Source: Edaphobacter acidisoli
GTDB lineage: Bacteria > Acidobacteriota > Terriglobia > Terriglobales > Acidobacteriaceae
Assembly: GCF_014642855.1 (NCBI RefSeq)
Contig: NZ_BMJB01000002.1
Location: 186,001-250,000, forward strand
Length of the DNA: 64,000 nt
Direction: 5' to 3'
Below, one piece after another: positions 8,129 through 17,025 of the stretch (position 1 is the first letter of the stretch; each line of letters starts with the position of its first letter). The notes under the pieces are model-generated. The model saw nothing but the letters and a program-made list of their open reading frames with translations. It had not been told where the DNA came from and ran no database searches. The position numbers and the translations under genes were made by a program.

Positions 8129-10048
8129 ATGGAGCAAGCGCCACATCCCGATCTGTCGAGCCTGGGGCCGCATGGCAAGGCGGAGAAGCTGCCTGCCACG
8201 AAGTTGGCTGCGGTGCAGTATGTTGTCGCGCTAGTTCTGGTCATCCTGACTACTGGGCTGTGGCGGCTGCAGATTCTGGGCGCGAACAACTTTCGCGCGC
8301 TGGCGCAGGCGAACCGGATTCGTAATGTGCCGATTCTTGCGCCGCGTGGGCGGCTCTTTGATCGTGACGGCAAGCTGCTGGTGGACAACTATCCGTCGGT
8401 CTCGTGCTATCTGCTGCGCGAGCAGGTGAAGGATTTGGATGCGGACCTGCCGCTGATCTCGCGCGGGCTGCATATTCCTGTCGAGCAGATTGAGGCGACG
8501 ATCCGGAAGTATCAGGGCACGGCGAAGTATCAGCCGATTCCCCTGAAGGAAGACATTACGCCGGACGAGCAGGCGTTTATTGCTGCTCACCGCGACGAGC
8601 TGCCGGAGCTGGAGACGCTGGATGAGCAGCGGCGGCTGTATCCGAGCGATGGGTTTCTGGCGCACGTGATCGGCTATGTGGGCGAGGTGTCGGAGCAGAT
8701 GCTGAACGATCCGCGCTATGCGTTCTACTCGCCGGGCGATGTGGTGGGGCGCTCGGGTATCGAGGAGACGTATGATGCGGTGTTGCGCGGAACGGACGGC
8801 AGCCGCGAGATCGTCGTGAACAGCCATGGCAAGGAGATCGGCCAGATGGGCACGATCCCGGCCATTCCGGGCAAAGACCTGAAGCTGACGATTGACCTTG
8901 ACGTGCAGATGGCTGCCGAGAAGGCGATGGAGGGCAAGACCGGGGCGATTGTTGCGCTCGACCCGCACACCGGCGAGGTGCTGGCCATGGTGTCGAGCCC
9001 GTCGTTCGATCCGAACCAGTTTGCCGTGCGGCTGACGAAGAGCTATTGGGACCAGATCGTCAACAATCCCGACCATCCTTTGTTGAATAAGGCGATTCAG
9101 GCGCAGCTTGCGCCGGGCAGCACGTTCAAGACGATTATGACGCTGGCGGGGTTGCAGGAAGGTGTCGCGCAGAACATGCACGTCTTCTGCAACGGCGGCG
9201 CGACGTTCTATGGGCACTTCTACGCATGCGATACGCACCATGGGATGCTCGATATCGAGCACGCGCTGCCGGAGTCGTGCGACACGTATTTCTATACGCT
9301 GGCGAATAGGCTTGGCATCGATACGATTGCGAAGTATGCGACGGAGGTGGGCCTGGGGCAGCGGACGGGCATCGACCTGCCGGATGAGGCTTCGGGCGTG
9401 ATGCCTTCGACAGAGTGGAAGCTGAAGACGCTGCATCAGCCGTGGTATGCGGGCGAGACGATCTCGGTGGGGATCGGGCAGGGCGCGGTGACGGTGACGC
9501 CGATTCAGCTTGCGCGTGCGTATGCCGGGATCGCTTCGGGCGGGGTGTTTCACAGGCCGCACCTGGTGTTTCCGGACGAGGTGTCTCCGCAGGAGCTGGA
9601 GGCGGTGCATGAGACGTTCAATGGCTCGGGCGAGAAGACGATTCAGATGAGCACGGCGAACTGGGAGATCATCACGGATGCGCTGTCGCAGACGACGCTG
9701 ATGGGCACTGCTGCTGCGTCGCATCTGGAGGGTATCGATTTTGCCGGCAAGACCGGGACGGCGCAGGTGATGAGCCACCAGGCGCTGGCTCGCTCCGGCG
9801 GCGGCCACAAGACGGTCCCGAATGCGTGGTTCGTTGGCCTGGCTCCCAGGCGCAATCCGGATATCGTCGTGGTGGTGCTGTGGCAGAACGGCAATTGGGG
9901 CGCGAACTCGGCTAAGCTGGCGGCGCGGGTAATCGAGACGTATGTGAACAAGCAGCGCAGGCTGGACCACAATATTCGCGTGGTGGATACTCCTGCTCCA
10001 GCGGCGAAGCCTGAGACGGCCGCAACTGCACAGCCGACCGCTGAGTAG
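8129..10048 (+). CDS. mrdA: penicillin-binding protein 2, elongation transpeptidase
   Basis: Membrane-anchored class B PBP that cross-links peptidoglycan during rod elongation. A single N-terminal transmembrane helix lies at about residues 29-49, a dimerisation/pedestal domain at about 60-240, and the transpeptidase domain at about 260-610. Active-site motifs: SxxK is S331-TFK, the second motif is in PESCDTYFY, and KTGTAQ lies in DFAGKTGTAQV near residue 540. The 639-residue length is normal for PBP2. It is the last gene of mreC-mreD-mrdA; rodA, which often follows, is not present within the window. Confidence 0.94.
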   Translation: MEQAPHPDLSSLGPHGKAEKLPATKLAAVQYVVALVLVILTTGLWRLQILGANNFRALAQANRIRNVPILAPRGRLFDRDGKLLVDNYPSVSCYLLREQVKDLDADLPLISRGLHIPVEQIEATIRKYQGTAKYQPIPLKEDITPDEQAFIAAHRDELPELETLDEQRRLYPSDGFLAHVIGYVGEVSEQMLNDPRYAFYSPGDVVGRSGIEETYDAVLRGTDGSREIVVNSHGKEIGQMGTIPAIPGKDLKLTIDLDVQMAAEKAMEGKTGAIVALDPHTGEVLAMVSSPSFDPNQFAVRLTKSYWDQIVNNPDHPLLNKAIQAQLAPGSTFKTIMTLAGLQEGVAQNMHVFCNGGATFYGHFYACDTHHGMLDIEHALPESCDTYFYTLANRLGIDTIAKYATEVGLGQRTGIDLPDEASGVMPSTEWKLKTLHQPWYAGETISVGIGQGAVTVTPIQLARAYAGIASGGVFHRPHLVFPDEVSPQELEAVHETFNGSGEKTIQMSTANWEIITDALSQTTLMGTAAASHLEGIDFAGKTGTAQVMSHQALARSGGGHKTVPNAWFVGLAPRRNPDIVVVVLWQNGNWGANSAKLAARVIETYVNKQRRLDHNIRVVDTPAPAAKPETAATAQPTAE

Positions 10049-10060
10049 GTCCTGAGAAAA

Positions 10061-10357
10061 CTAGGCGTCGTAAGTGGTGCCGTCGATCCTGGCTTTGGAA
10101 CACCAGAAGCAGAAGCGAACGTCATGGTCCGGAACCATGGCAGCGAGATCCAGTCGTTTCCAACGGTGAATGCGCGCGCGACAAAGGAGTCCGTTCACGC
10201 TGCTAGCTTCGTGTTCCCGATGCGGCCATAGTTTCGCGATGCGGACCGCGAGTTCGGGGTCGGTGTTCTTTCGGATCTCCACGCTGGCTACTATTGCACA
10301 TCTGGAGCAAAGGTGTTTGCTGACAAAAGGAAAGGCCGCCTGAGTGGCGGCCTTCAT
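10061..10357 (-). CDS. small protein with two CxxC pairs, possible zinc ribbon
   Basis: Not recognised as a named family. The 98-residue frame contains two CxxC pairs: CSRC near residue 17 and CFWC near residue 82, an arrangement that would suit a zinc ribbon. The middle is charged and soluble in character. The only ATG (10355-10357) sits directly on the descending arm of a terminator-like hairpin that ends the upstream lipoprotein gene, which makes the start uncertain: starting later would lose the first CxxC. It may be a real small gene read through from upstream, or an accidental frame. Confidence 0.45.
   Translation of the reverse strand: MKAATQAAFPFVSKHLCSRCAIVASVEIRKNTDPELAVRIAKLWPHREHEASSVNGLLCRARIHRWKRLDLAAMVPDHDVRFCFWCSKARIDGTTYDA
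10332..10354 (-). terminator. rho-independent terminator of the beta-propeller lipoprotein gene
   Basis: A perfect nine-base-pair stem, AAGGCCGCC with GGCGGCCTT, around a five-base loop. Read on the minus strand it is followed by TTCCTTTTG, a weak T-tract. It lies 29 bases downstream of the stop of the lipoprotein gene at 10384-11703 and overlaps the start of the small CxxC frame. Confidence 0.75.
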
Positions 10358-10383
10358 TGATGAGATTGTCTGTCTGCTATCTG

Positions 10384-11703
10384 CTATTGGACTACGAACT
10401 GTGTCGGGTGCTGGTTGCTTGCCGCAACCACCGCCAGGCAGGTCGGAAGGCCGGACGACGGGAATGGTGAGTTCTGAATCGTCGTCAAGGCACCGTTGTG
10501 TGGGTTCAGTTGCAGCGCGGAGACGGAAGCGTCCAGGTTGTTCGACACGTAGGTGTAGATACCAAGCGACGGGTCGATTCCGATGCAGGTTGGCTGCGTG
10601 CCGACGGTCGTTGCGGTCGAACCGACCGTGCCCGAGGGCGAGCCTGACTTGGCGTCGATTGCGTAGGCGCTGATTGTTCCGCTGTTCTTGTTGGCGACGT
10701 ACATGTACAGGCCGCGTGGGTCGATAGTCACTGCGACCGGGAACTGGCCGGTGGCAAACGGCGAGCTTACCATCGTCGACAGACCGCCGCCGGTGGTGAT
10801 GTTGAAGCCGTAGAGCTGGTTGGTCAACTGGTCCGTAACGTAGACGAAGCGCGTGGAAGGATCGACTGCGACGGCGCTGGGAGCAACGCCTGCGGCATAG
10901 CCGGTTGCAACTGTCTTGCCCGCGACGGTGGTGATCGTGGTGCCTGGAGCAGGGGTCAGCGCGCCGGTGCTGGTGTTCTGGGTGAAGCCGAGGACGGTCG
11001 CGTTGGGCTGCGGCTCCTGGTCTACCACGTAGACGAAGGTGTTGTAATAGCCGTTGTTGCTGGTGGCCCCAGTCAGCTCGCAGTTGGTGGCGCTGGCGCC
11101 GCCGGTGTTGATCGTGGCGCAGACCGGGCGGCTGATTGCGATGGCTATGGGGTTCATGCCGACGTTGGTGGTCGACTGCGGAGTGAGGCTGCCGTCAGAG
11201 CCGATCTTGAAGACCGTAACGCCGCCGGGTCCGGGCGAGGCGGGCGAGTAGAGCTGGGTGTTGTTCGGGCCGACCTGGTAGGTGAAGGTGACATAGAGGA
11301 AGGTGCCGGTGGCATCGACCGCTGCTGCCGTGGGGAAGCTGCCGGTGATGTTGACGGTGTTCTTGAGGTAGAGCTTGCCGTCGGTACCGATGCTGAACTG
11401 CATCACGGTGGAGTCGTCGTGGTTGATGACGTAGAGCGTCTGGCCGTTGGGCGTGGCGACATCCGTCACCGGGTTTTTGCCGGCGGCAATGGGCGAGTCA
11501 GGCAGCGGGGTCAGGGTGCCCTGCAGGTAGTCCACGGCGTAGGCAGTTACGGCGCCGTTGGTCGCGCCAGCAGAAGCCGGCTTTGCGTTGGTCACATAGA
11601 CGTATGACAAGACATAGTCGCGGCTGCATGCCGTCAACCCAAGCCCAAGTGCAACGGACACGATCGAGGCCAGAGCGCCGCGGCCTAACTTATTCAGCTT
11701 CAT
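10384..11703 (-). CDS. YVTN/lactonase-type beta-propeller lipoprotein (copy A)
   Basis: Predicted lipoprotein: a short basic N-terminus, a hydrophobic stretch and a lipobox LTAC with the lipidated Cys at residue 26. The remaining 410 residues are built from repeated beta-propeller strands of the type FVYVTDQLTNQLYGFNI, PVAVTIDPRGLYMYVANKN and PTCIGIDPSLGIYTYVSNN, as in the lactonase (6-phosphogluconolactonase-like, PF10282) and YVTN-repeat families. It likely sits on the periplasmic or outer-membrane face; a binding or scaffolding role is as likely as an enzymatic one. It is a paralogue of the next gene upstream (11807-13090), with 103 bases between them, so they probably arose by tandem duplication. 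Confidence 0.85.
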   Translation of the reverse strand: MKLNKLGRGALASIVSVALGLGLTACSRDYVLSYVYVTNAKPASAGATNGAVTAYAVDYLQGTLTPLPDSPIAAGKNPVTDVATPNGQTLYVINHDDSTVMQFSIGTDGKLYLKNTVNITGSFPTAAAVDATGTFLYVTFTYQVGPNNTQLYSPASPGPGGVTVFKIGSDGSLTPQSTTNVGMNPIAIAISRPVCATINTGGASATNCELTGATSNNGYYNTFVYVVDQEPQPNATVLGFTQNTSTGALTPAPGTTITTVAGKTVATGYAAGVAPSAVAVDPSTRFVYVTDQLTNQLYGFNITTGGGLSTMVSSPFATGQFPVAVTIDPRGLYMYVANKNSGTISAYAIDAKSGSPSGTVGSTATTVGTQPTCIGIDPSLGIYTYVSNNLDASVSALQLNPHNGALTTIQNSPFPSSGLPTCLAVVAASNQHPTQFVVQ

Positions 11704-11806
11704 GCTTCGATAACTCCAGGGCAGGTTGACCGCCCGCAGTGGTCTTTCAAAAAATCTTCAGGGCTCATGCAGACGCCCACATGCCGGACAGCCGGTCCGG
11801 GTCCGG

Positions 11807-13090
11807 CTAGTCCACGTTCGGACTGATGGCGAGGCAGGTCGCATGACCAACCGCCGTAAAGGTCGAACCGCGCTTCAAGTCCGACAGGGTTCCGTAGGGT
11901 TTGTAGAAGCTCTTGCCCGTGATCGTTCCATCGACGGCGTTGGATGTGTAGAAGTATTGGCCGGTGGGGTCTTCTGCCATGCAGACCGGGCCAGCCCCAA
12001 CCTCGTATGGGTTGTTTTGGTCGTTGAGAGGCACCAGCTTGCCGGTGGTCTTGTCGATGGTGAAGGCCGAGATGGAGCTGTACGACGGCTGGTTCGAGTT
12101 GGTCGTCGACTGATTGAGCACGTACAGATACTGACCGCTGGTATCTGTCACCGAGTAGGTCGGGTTCTGAGTGAGCGGAAGGTTCGCGACCGCGCCACCG
12201 TTCGCCGTGTTCAGCGAGCAGGAGGTGCCGACCGTGTAGGGCAGGATGTAGCCACCCGGACTCGCCGCCGTTGCGCCTGCGTCGGTGATGTAGACCGAGC
12301 TGCCGTTCACGCTGATGGATGTTGCATTAACCGAGTTCAGCGCGATGTTCGAGTTCGTGGGACGGGTTAGCTGTCCGCCGGTGCCTACCGTGTAGGGGAA
12401 GACGGTCTGGTCGCCGCGATCGAGCGTCATGAGGCAGCCACCGCCGGCAAAGGCAATCATGGAAGGATTGAGGCCCACCTGGAAATATGTGAGCTGAGCT
12501 CCATTGCTGTCCTTTTGCTGCTGGTTCAGCACGAGCGTCAGACGTCCAGTGTCGGCGTTGATCGAAAAGACGGTGATATCGCCATAGCACAGGGTCGGGT
12601 TCGTCGCGTTTGCGCCGGAGCAGTTGGCTGTGGGAGCCTGCTGGTCGAGCACATAAAGGTAGTTGCCGGAGCTGTCGCGCGAGGCCCATGTTGGATAGGA
12701 GCCCTGGCTGACGAAGCACTGCTGCGGGGTGAGAACGCCACCGCCGCCGACGCTGAACTGCTCAATGCCACCAGTTGCTCCGCCGCAGGCTCCGCTCGGA
12801 ACCGAGACCGAGGAGTCGGTCGTTCCCTGGTTAATGACGTAGACGTAGCGTCCGCCAGGTGTCACGACGAGCGAGACCGGGTTCACGCCGCCCGATGAGG
12901 CCGGCGAGTGAAGGACCTGGGTCAGGTTGCCGGTGAAATCGTCGATCTTGAAGCCAGCGATCTGGTTGTACTGCGTGCCAAGCACCCACATGAAACCAAC
13001 GGTGCCGCCACCGCACGCTGTCATGCCCAGACCCATCGCTACGGACACTACCAAGGCCAATGAAACACGGCCAATCCTGCTCAACTTCAT
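11807..13090 (-). CDS. YVTN/lactonase-type beta-propeller lipoprotein (copy B)
   Basis: Paralogue of the neighbouring gene at 10384-11703: nearly the same N-terminus (MKLSRIGRVSLALVVSVAMG against MKLNKLGRGALASIVSVALG) and a lipobox MTAC with Cys26. The mature part repeats propeller strands such as GGRYVYVINQGT, SGNYLYVLDQQ, SGQYLYVLNQST and TGQYFYTSNAVDG. The body has diverged far more than the signal region. It contains more cysteines than copy A (CGGATGG, CFVSQG, NCSG, CYGD), perhaps forming disulphides. Function unknown; cell-surface or periplasmic location inferred. Confidence 0.85.
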   Translation of the reverse strand: MKLSRIGRVSLALVVSVAMGLGMTACGGGTVGFMWVLGTQYNQIAGFKIDDFTGNLTQVLHSPASSGGVNPVSLVVTPGGRYVYVINQGTTDSSVSVPSGACGGATGGIEQFSVGGGGVLTPQQCFVSQGSYPTWASRDSSGNYLYVLDQQAPTANCSGANATNPTLCYGDITVFSINADTGRLTLVLNQQQKDSNGAQLTYFQVGLNPSMIAFAGGGCLMTLDRGDQTVFPYTVGTGGQLTRPTNSNIALNSVNATSISVNGSSVYITDAGATAASPGGYILPYTVGTSCSLNTANGGAVANLPLTQNPTYSVTDTSGQYLYVLNQSTTNSNQPSYSSISAFTIDKTTGKLVPLNDQNNPYEVGAGPVCMAEDPTGQYFYTSNAVDGTITGKSFYKPYGTLSDLKRGSTFTAVGHATCLAISPNVD

Positions 13091-13301
13091 GCGCTTCCTT
13101 AATCCCCGCGGGCGGACAGCTCATGACCACCATTTCGCGGGCGAATCTGTAGGGATCGAATACCTCCGCTAATTGTAGAAGCTGTTGCGACTTTGTGCCA
13201 CTTTCGAGGGAGGGTTTTGCGTGGGATTGATGGTCACCGGCAGATGGTTACTTCCCAATGGAGGCCACCGTGGAGGGCACAAGATATCAAATGATGGCCG
13301 G

Positions 13302-14387
13302 CTAGAAGATGCGCATGTGGATGGTGAGGTACTTCTTCGGATCGCTGCGGATGGTCTTGACCAGGTCGGTGCTGGCGCTGAGCAGGTCGTTCAGATTGGT
13401 GTAGGCGGCCTCATCCTTGGTCAGCTTGCCCAGCGTGCCACGGCCCGCGTTGATGCCAGCGGCAATCTGGTTGACGTTGGAGAGCGTCTCGCTCAGGTCG
13501 CGCCGGAACTTCGGGTCTTTGAGCATCAGGCCGAGGCCGCCCTTGCCTGCATCGGCTTCGGCAAGGAGCGAATTGGCATGCACCAGGGTTGAGTTCAGGT
13601 TCCTGTAGAGCGAGTCGTCCTTGATTAACATGCCTGCCGAGCCTTTGCCCGCCTGGAGCGATGTGGCGATGTCGTCGAGCTTGCCGGCGGCGTCGTTCAG
13701 GCGGTTGTACATGGTGTCATCGGTCATGAGCTTGCCGATGGAGCCGCGTCCGCTGTTCATGTTGACCTCCATCTTGTGGAGTTCATCGACGGTCGCGTTC
13801 ACCTTGTTGTAGAGGTCGGGATTGTTGATGAGCTGGCCGACGGAACCTTTGCCCGATTGCAGGTTGTCGACGATGGCGTTCATCTTGGCAAGGATGACGT
13901 TGAGGTTTTCGAGCGTGCCCTGGCTGGCTTTGACTACATCGGTGAGCGAAGGTGTCTCGTCGGTCTTCAACACATCGCCATCCTGCAGCGGAGCGCCGAC
14001 GGCATACTGACTGTTGATGTCGACGATGGTGTCGCCGAGGACGCCAACGGTGGAGAGCGATGCCTTTGAGTCCTTGCGCAGGTCGCTCGCATATTTGTCG
14101 TCGATCTTCATGACGACTTTGACGGGGGTCAGCTTGTGGTCGGGCGCGCTTGTGACGGTCACGTTCTTGACTGTGCCGATGGTGACGCCTTCGAGATTAA
14201 CTGCAGCACCGTTTTTGAGGCCGGCAGCGTTCTCAAAGTAGCAGGAGATGGTCAGCTTGTGTGAGAAGACACCCATCCCCGATGCGCTCGTCATCAGAAA
14301 GAGCAGGGTGACCAGCACGACTGACGAAATCAGGACGATCACTCCTACCTTCAGTTGCGACCATCTGACCTCTTGCTGACTCGGCAT
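13302..14387 (-). CDS. MCE-domain (MlaD-like) lipid-transport protein with five C-terminal repeats
   Basis: Membrane-anchored periplasmic protein: one N-terminal transmembrane helix (about 13-33), then one MCE/MlaD domain (about 37-117). MCE proteins form rings that carry lipids between membranes, normally together with an MlaE permease and MlaF ATPase, neither of which is adjacent here. The C-terminal half is unusual: five units spaced about 43 residues, each with a G-K/R-G-x-x-G-x-L core (GKGSVGQLINNPDLYNKVN, GRGSIGKLMTDDTMYNRLN, GKGSAGMLIKDDSLYRNLN, GKGGLGLMLKDPKFRRDLS, GRGTLGKLTKDEAAYTNLN). Length 361. The call is strong; the transported lipid is unknown. Confidence 0.9.
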   Translation of the reverse strand: MPSQQEVRWSQLKVGVIVLISSVVLVTLLFLMTSASGMGVFSHKLTISCYFENAAGLKNGAAVNLEGVTIGTVKNVTVTSAPDHKLTPVKVVMKIDDKYASDLRKDSKASLSTVGVLGDTIVDINSQYAVGAPLQDGDVLKTDETPSLTDVVKASQGTLENLNVILAKMNAIVDNLQSGKGSVGQLINNPDLYNKVNATVDELHKMEVNMNSGRGSIGKLMTDDTMYNRLNDAAGKLDDIATSLQAGKGSAGMLIKDDSLYRNLNSTLVHANSLLAEADAGKGGLGLMLKDPKFRRDLSETLSNVNQIAAGINAGRGTLGKLTKDEAAYTNLNDLLSASTDLVKTIRSDPKKYLTIHMRIF

Positions 14388-14646
14388 AGCTCTCCTTCAA
14401 AAGTCTCCTGCTGCCCGGTCGAACCGCAATCCAACTGCTTGCCCGCCGAGCTATGCCCTCTGGCCGGGGAGCGCGCGCGAAGTCCGGTCAATCAAGAGGA
14501 TACAACAACGTCCGGCTGGGCTTTTATCGTGGGTGCGGGCTGGGCTTGTTGGCATTGGGGCACAAAAAGTCCTTTACCTTCAATGGATGCCTGAATTGTT
14601 GTTGAGGTTTCAAGAAGTCAGGGGCTGCGTGGGGTCGATTCTGCCG

Positions 14647-15027
14647 CTAATCCTCAGCGATGACGACGGCCATGGCGACTGTCTGGCTGTGGGTCAGGCT
14701 CAGTTGCAGCGATCTAACGCCCATCGCCTGTGCTCGCTCTGAAGCCCTCCCGGCGAGATGGAGCGTGGGGCGCTCGCCGGGTTCGCGGCGCACCTCAATC
14801 TCCTTCCAGCCAATGCCGCGGCTGATGCCCGTGCCGAGAGCTTTCGCTCCGGCTTCCTTTGCGGCGAAGCGGGCGGCGAAGCTTTCGGCGGCGTGTTTTT
14901 TTTTGCGCTGACAGTAGGCGATCTCGCCGGGCGTGAAGATGCGCTCGATAAAGTGGTCGCCGAAGCGCGCGATGCTTGCTTCGATGCGCTCGATCTCGAT
15001 CAGGTCTGTGCCAATGCCCAGCACCAT
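14647..15027 (-). CDS. acpS: holo-[acyl-carrier-protein] synthase
   Basis: Transfers the 4'-phosphopantetheine arm of coenzyme A to acyl carrier protein, enabling fatty-acid synthesis in the cytoplasm. The 126-residue length is standard. The metal-binding Asp8 is in GIGTDLIEIERIE and Glu58 in ARFAAKEAGAKALG, both diagnostic; the C-terminal SLTHSQTVAMAVVI matches the family ending. It is monocistronic by appearance: the 259 bases up to the MCE gene on one side and the divergent unknown gene on the other hold no partner such as pdxJ. Confidence 0.95.
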   Translation of the reverse strand: MVLGIGTDLIEIERIEASIARFGDHFIERIFTPGEIAYCQRKKKHAAESFAARFAAKEAGAKALGTGISRGIGWKEIEVRREPGERPTLHLAGRASERAQAMGVRSLQLSLTHSQTVAMAVVIAED

Positions 15028-15210
15028 GAGAACTCCCTTCTGTTGCTCCGGTTACTTCCGTTTTGCGCTCGCTGTTGCTGCGAGCGTCAGTCGAAGTGTG
15101 AACGCGAAGGTGACGACCGTACCTCGGACATCCATCAAGCAACCGAAGCTTCGCTCCGATGAACAGCATAACCGCACATCACGGGAAAAGAAGAGAGGGC
15201 ACGTATTCCA

Positions 15211-15576
15211 ATGCAGTCTGTCGACATCCAGAGCTTCAGCTACGAAGAACGCCAGGGTATGCTCTCCGCCCTGACTAATGCATTCGCAGACTGCGGCGGC
15301 TGGATTATTGATCGTAAGACGGTGTCGCCTACGACGGTGGAGTTTCGCATCGAGATACAGCTGCGCGCTGTGCTGGAGCTGTATGCTTCGCTGGTTTCGT
15401 CGGGACTGGAGCTGACGCGGGGCGCGCACCTTACCTTGTCGGAGCTGTGCACCTGCCGCAAGAATCTTCCCATCGCGGCGGACCTGGGGCAGATCGTCGC
15501 CATTCGGCTGGAGGTCAGCTTTCTCGAAGACGTGACGCTGCACTCGCTGCTGATGACCGGATCGAGCTATGCGTAA
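15211..15576 (+). CDS. conserved-looking protein of unknown function
   Basis: I do not recognise this 121-residue protein. It has no signal peptide or membrane segment, begins MQSVDIQSFSYEERQGMLSA, and contains three cysteines (one near residue 28, two close together in LCTCRK). Composition is that of a small folded alpha/beta cytosolic protein, and codon use matches neighbours. It converges on the next gene (stop codons four bases apart) and diverges from acpS. The clean frame and context support a real gene. Confidence 0.65.
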   Translation: MQSVDIQSFSYEERQGMLSALTNAFADCGGWIIDRKTVSPTTVEFRIEIQLRAVLELYASLVSSGLELTRGAHLTLSELCTCRKNLPIAADLGQIVAIRLEVSFLEDVTLHSLLMTGSSYA

Positions 15577-15580
15577 CGCG

Positions 15581-16171
15581 TTATTGGTTCAGCGGAACCA
15601 CTGTGCGTTTGTGCATCAGGCTGTCCGAGTCGCCGATGACGAGCGCTCCAGGCTGCCAGTGTCCGTGCGTAAATACCAGCTTCAGCCCCGTGGCGTCTTC
15701 TGAGACCGCAAAGACCGGCTCACTCACAACGGTCTGTCCGGGAGGCACCTTTACGGTCAGACGCACGCCGGAGAGTCCTGGCGACTCGCCCCACAGTCGT
15801 CCTTCGCTATCGATCAGGTATGCCTGAATCAGCGCTTCGCTCTCCGGCTTGTGGCCGCGGTTTGTGATCTCGATTGAGACACGCAGCAGATGGCGCTGAT
15901 CTTGTGGAAGGCCTGTCATTCCTGTGACGCCCGTTACCGTAAAGCACATCTCGTCGAAGCATTGCGGTTGGCCAATCGCCACCACGCGCTGCTTTTGCCA
16001 GTGTGAGACACCAAGCAGCACCGCCAGGTACACCACCCAGATGGCTACGAGCCACTTCAGGCCGTAGAGCGCCTTCGCGCGCTCGCGTCGGGCAAACGAG
16101 ACGATGGTGCCGATAAGTCCAATCGCGGTCCAGCCAGCCAGGCCGAGCAGCAGAAGCTCGTGGAGGTTCAT
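15581..16171 (-). CDS. membrane-anchored protein with DUF4352-like exported domain
   Basis: Two N-terminal hydrophobic helices (about residues 4-26 and 40-57) are followed by a beta-rich domain of about 135 residues with phrases such as LLRVSIEITNRGHKPESEA and VPPGQTVVSEPVFAV, as found in DUF4352/immunoglobulin-like exported domains. No enzymatic motif is present. It diverges from the LolD-type ABC gene, with 69 bases between starts. Function unknown; the family suggestion is tentative. Confidence 0.65.
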   Translation of the reverse strand: MNLHELLLLGLAGWTAIGLIGTIVSFARRERAKALYGLKWLVAIWVVYLAVLLGVSHWQKQRVVAIGQPQCFDEMCFTVTGVTGMTGLPQDQRHLLRVSIEITNRGHKPESEALIQAYLIDSEGRLWGESPGLSGVRLTVKVPPGQTVVSEPVFAVSEDATGLKLVFTHGHWQPGALVIGDSDSLMHKRTVVPLNQ

Positions 16172-16240
16172 CCCTGCCTCCGGTTCTTGATGGAGCTTTT
16201 CACGATAGAGCCTCGGTTCACGATAAACTTAGAGCAACTC

Positions 16241-16945
16241 ATGGCACCCATTATTCTCGCCCAGGACCTCGGCAAAACCTATCGTTCCGGCAAATTGGAA
16301 GTTCCCGCGCTGCGCAGTGTCAGCTTTTCGGTTGAGCCGGGCGAGTTTGTCGCGATTGTTGGGCCTTCGGGCTCGGGCAAATCGACCCTCTTCTATATCC
16401 TCGGCGGACTGACGCAGGCCACCAGCGGCTCTGTCGCGATTGATGGCGTGGACTTCGCCAAACTGAGCGATGCCGAGCGTACGAAGATGCGCCGCCACAA
16501 GATCGGCTTTGTCTTTCAGCGCTTCAACCTGCTGCCTACGCTGACGGCCATGGGCAATATCGAGATCGCCAACGATATCTCCAACCTTGGAACGGGCACG
16601 GAGAGCAAGCTCGATCTGCCGCTGCTGAACCACTTGACGGAGTTGCTCGGCATTGCTGGCCGGCTCGATCACCGGCCTAACGAGCTATCGGGCGGCGAGC
16701 AGCAGCGCGTGGCTATTGCCCGCGCGTTGATTACGCGTCCGGCGATTGTGCTGGCGGACGAGCCTACTGGCAATCTCGACACGAAGAACTCGGACGCTGT
16801 GCTCGACATGCTGCGTAAATCCAGCCGCGAGCTGAACCAGACGGTGCTGATGATTACTCATAATCCTGAGGCCGCACAGATTGCCGACCGCATCCTGCAT
16901 ATGCGGGACGGCGAGATCGTCCATGTCGAGAACGGGACGAAGTAG
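16241..16945 (+). CDS. ABC transporter ATP-binding protein of the MacB/LolD type
   Basis: Cytoplasmic ATPase subunit, 234 residues. Walker A is GPSGSGKST (41-49), Q-loop Gln93, signature LSGGEQQR (149-156), Walker B IVLADEP (169-175) and D-loop GNLD. The sequence class is that of LolD/MacB/FtsE-like ATPases that work with MacB-type permeases in lipoprotein release, efflux or mechanotransmission. The ATG at 16241 begins right at the domain (MAPIILAQDLGKTY); an open frame extends upstream but overlaps the divergent gene. No permease gene is adjacent, so the partner must be encoded elsewhere. Confidence 0.9.
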   Translation: MAPIILAQDLGKTYRSGKLEVPALRSVSFSVEPGEFVAIVGPSGSGKSTLFYILGGLTQATSGSVAIDGVDFAKLSDAERTKMRRHKIGFVFQRFNLLPTLTAMGNIEIANDISNLGTGTESKLDLPLLNHLTELLGIAGRLDHRPNELSGGEQQRVAIARALITRPAIVLADEPTGNLDTKNSDAVLDMLRKSSRELNQTVLMITHNPEAAQIADRILHMRDGEIVHVENGTK

Positions 16946-17025
16946 ACAGTTCGTGCCAGCTTTTTTCAGCAGATATTTTTAGGTTGCTGCACCTCCACGT
17001 TGATAATGCTCACGAGGAGGAGTTA

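Noticed and set aside
8231..9970. Long frame antisense to mrdA
   Set aside because: Shadow of a well-supported PBP2 gene with Arg-rich translation.
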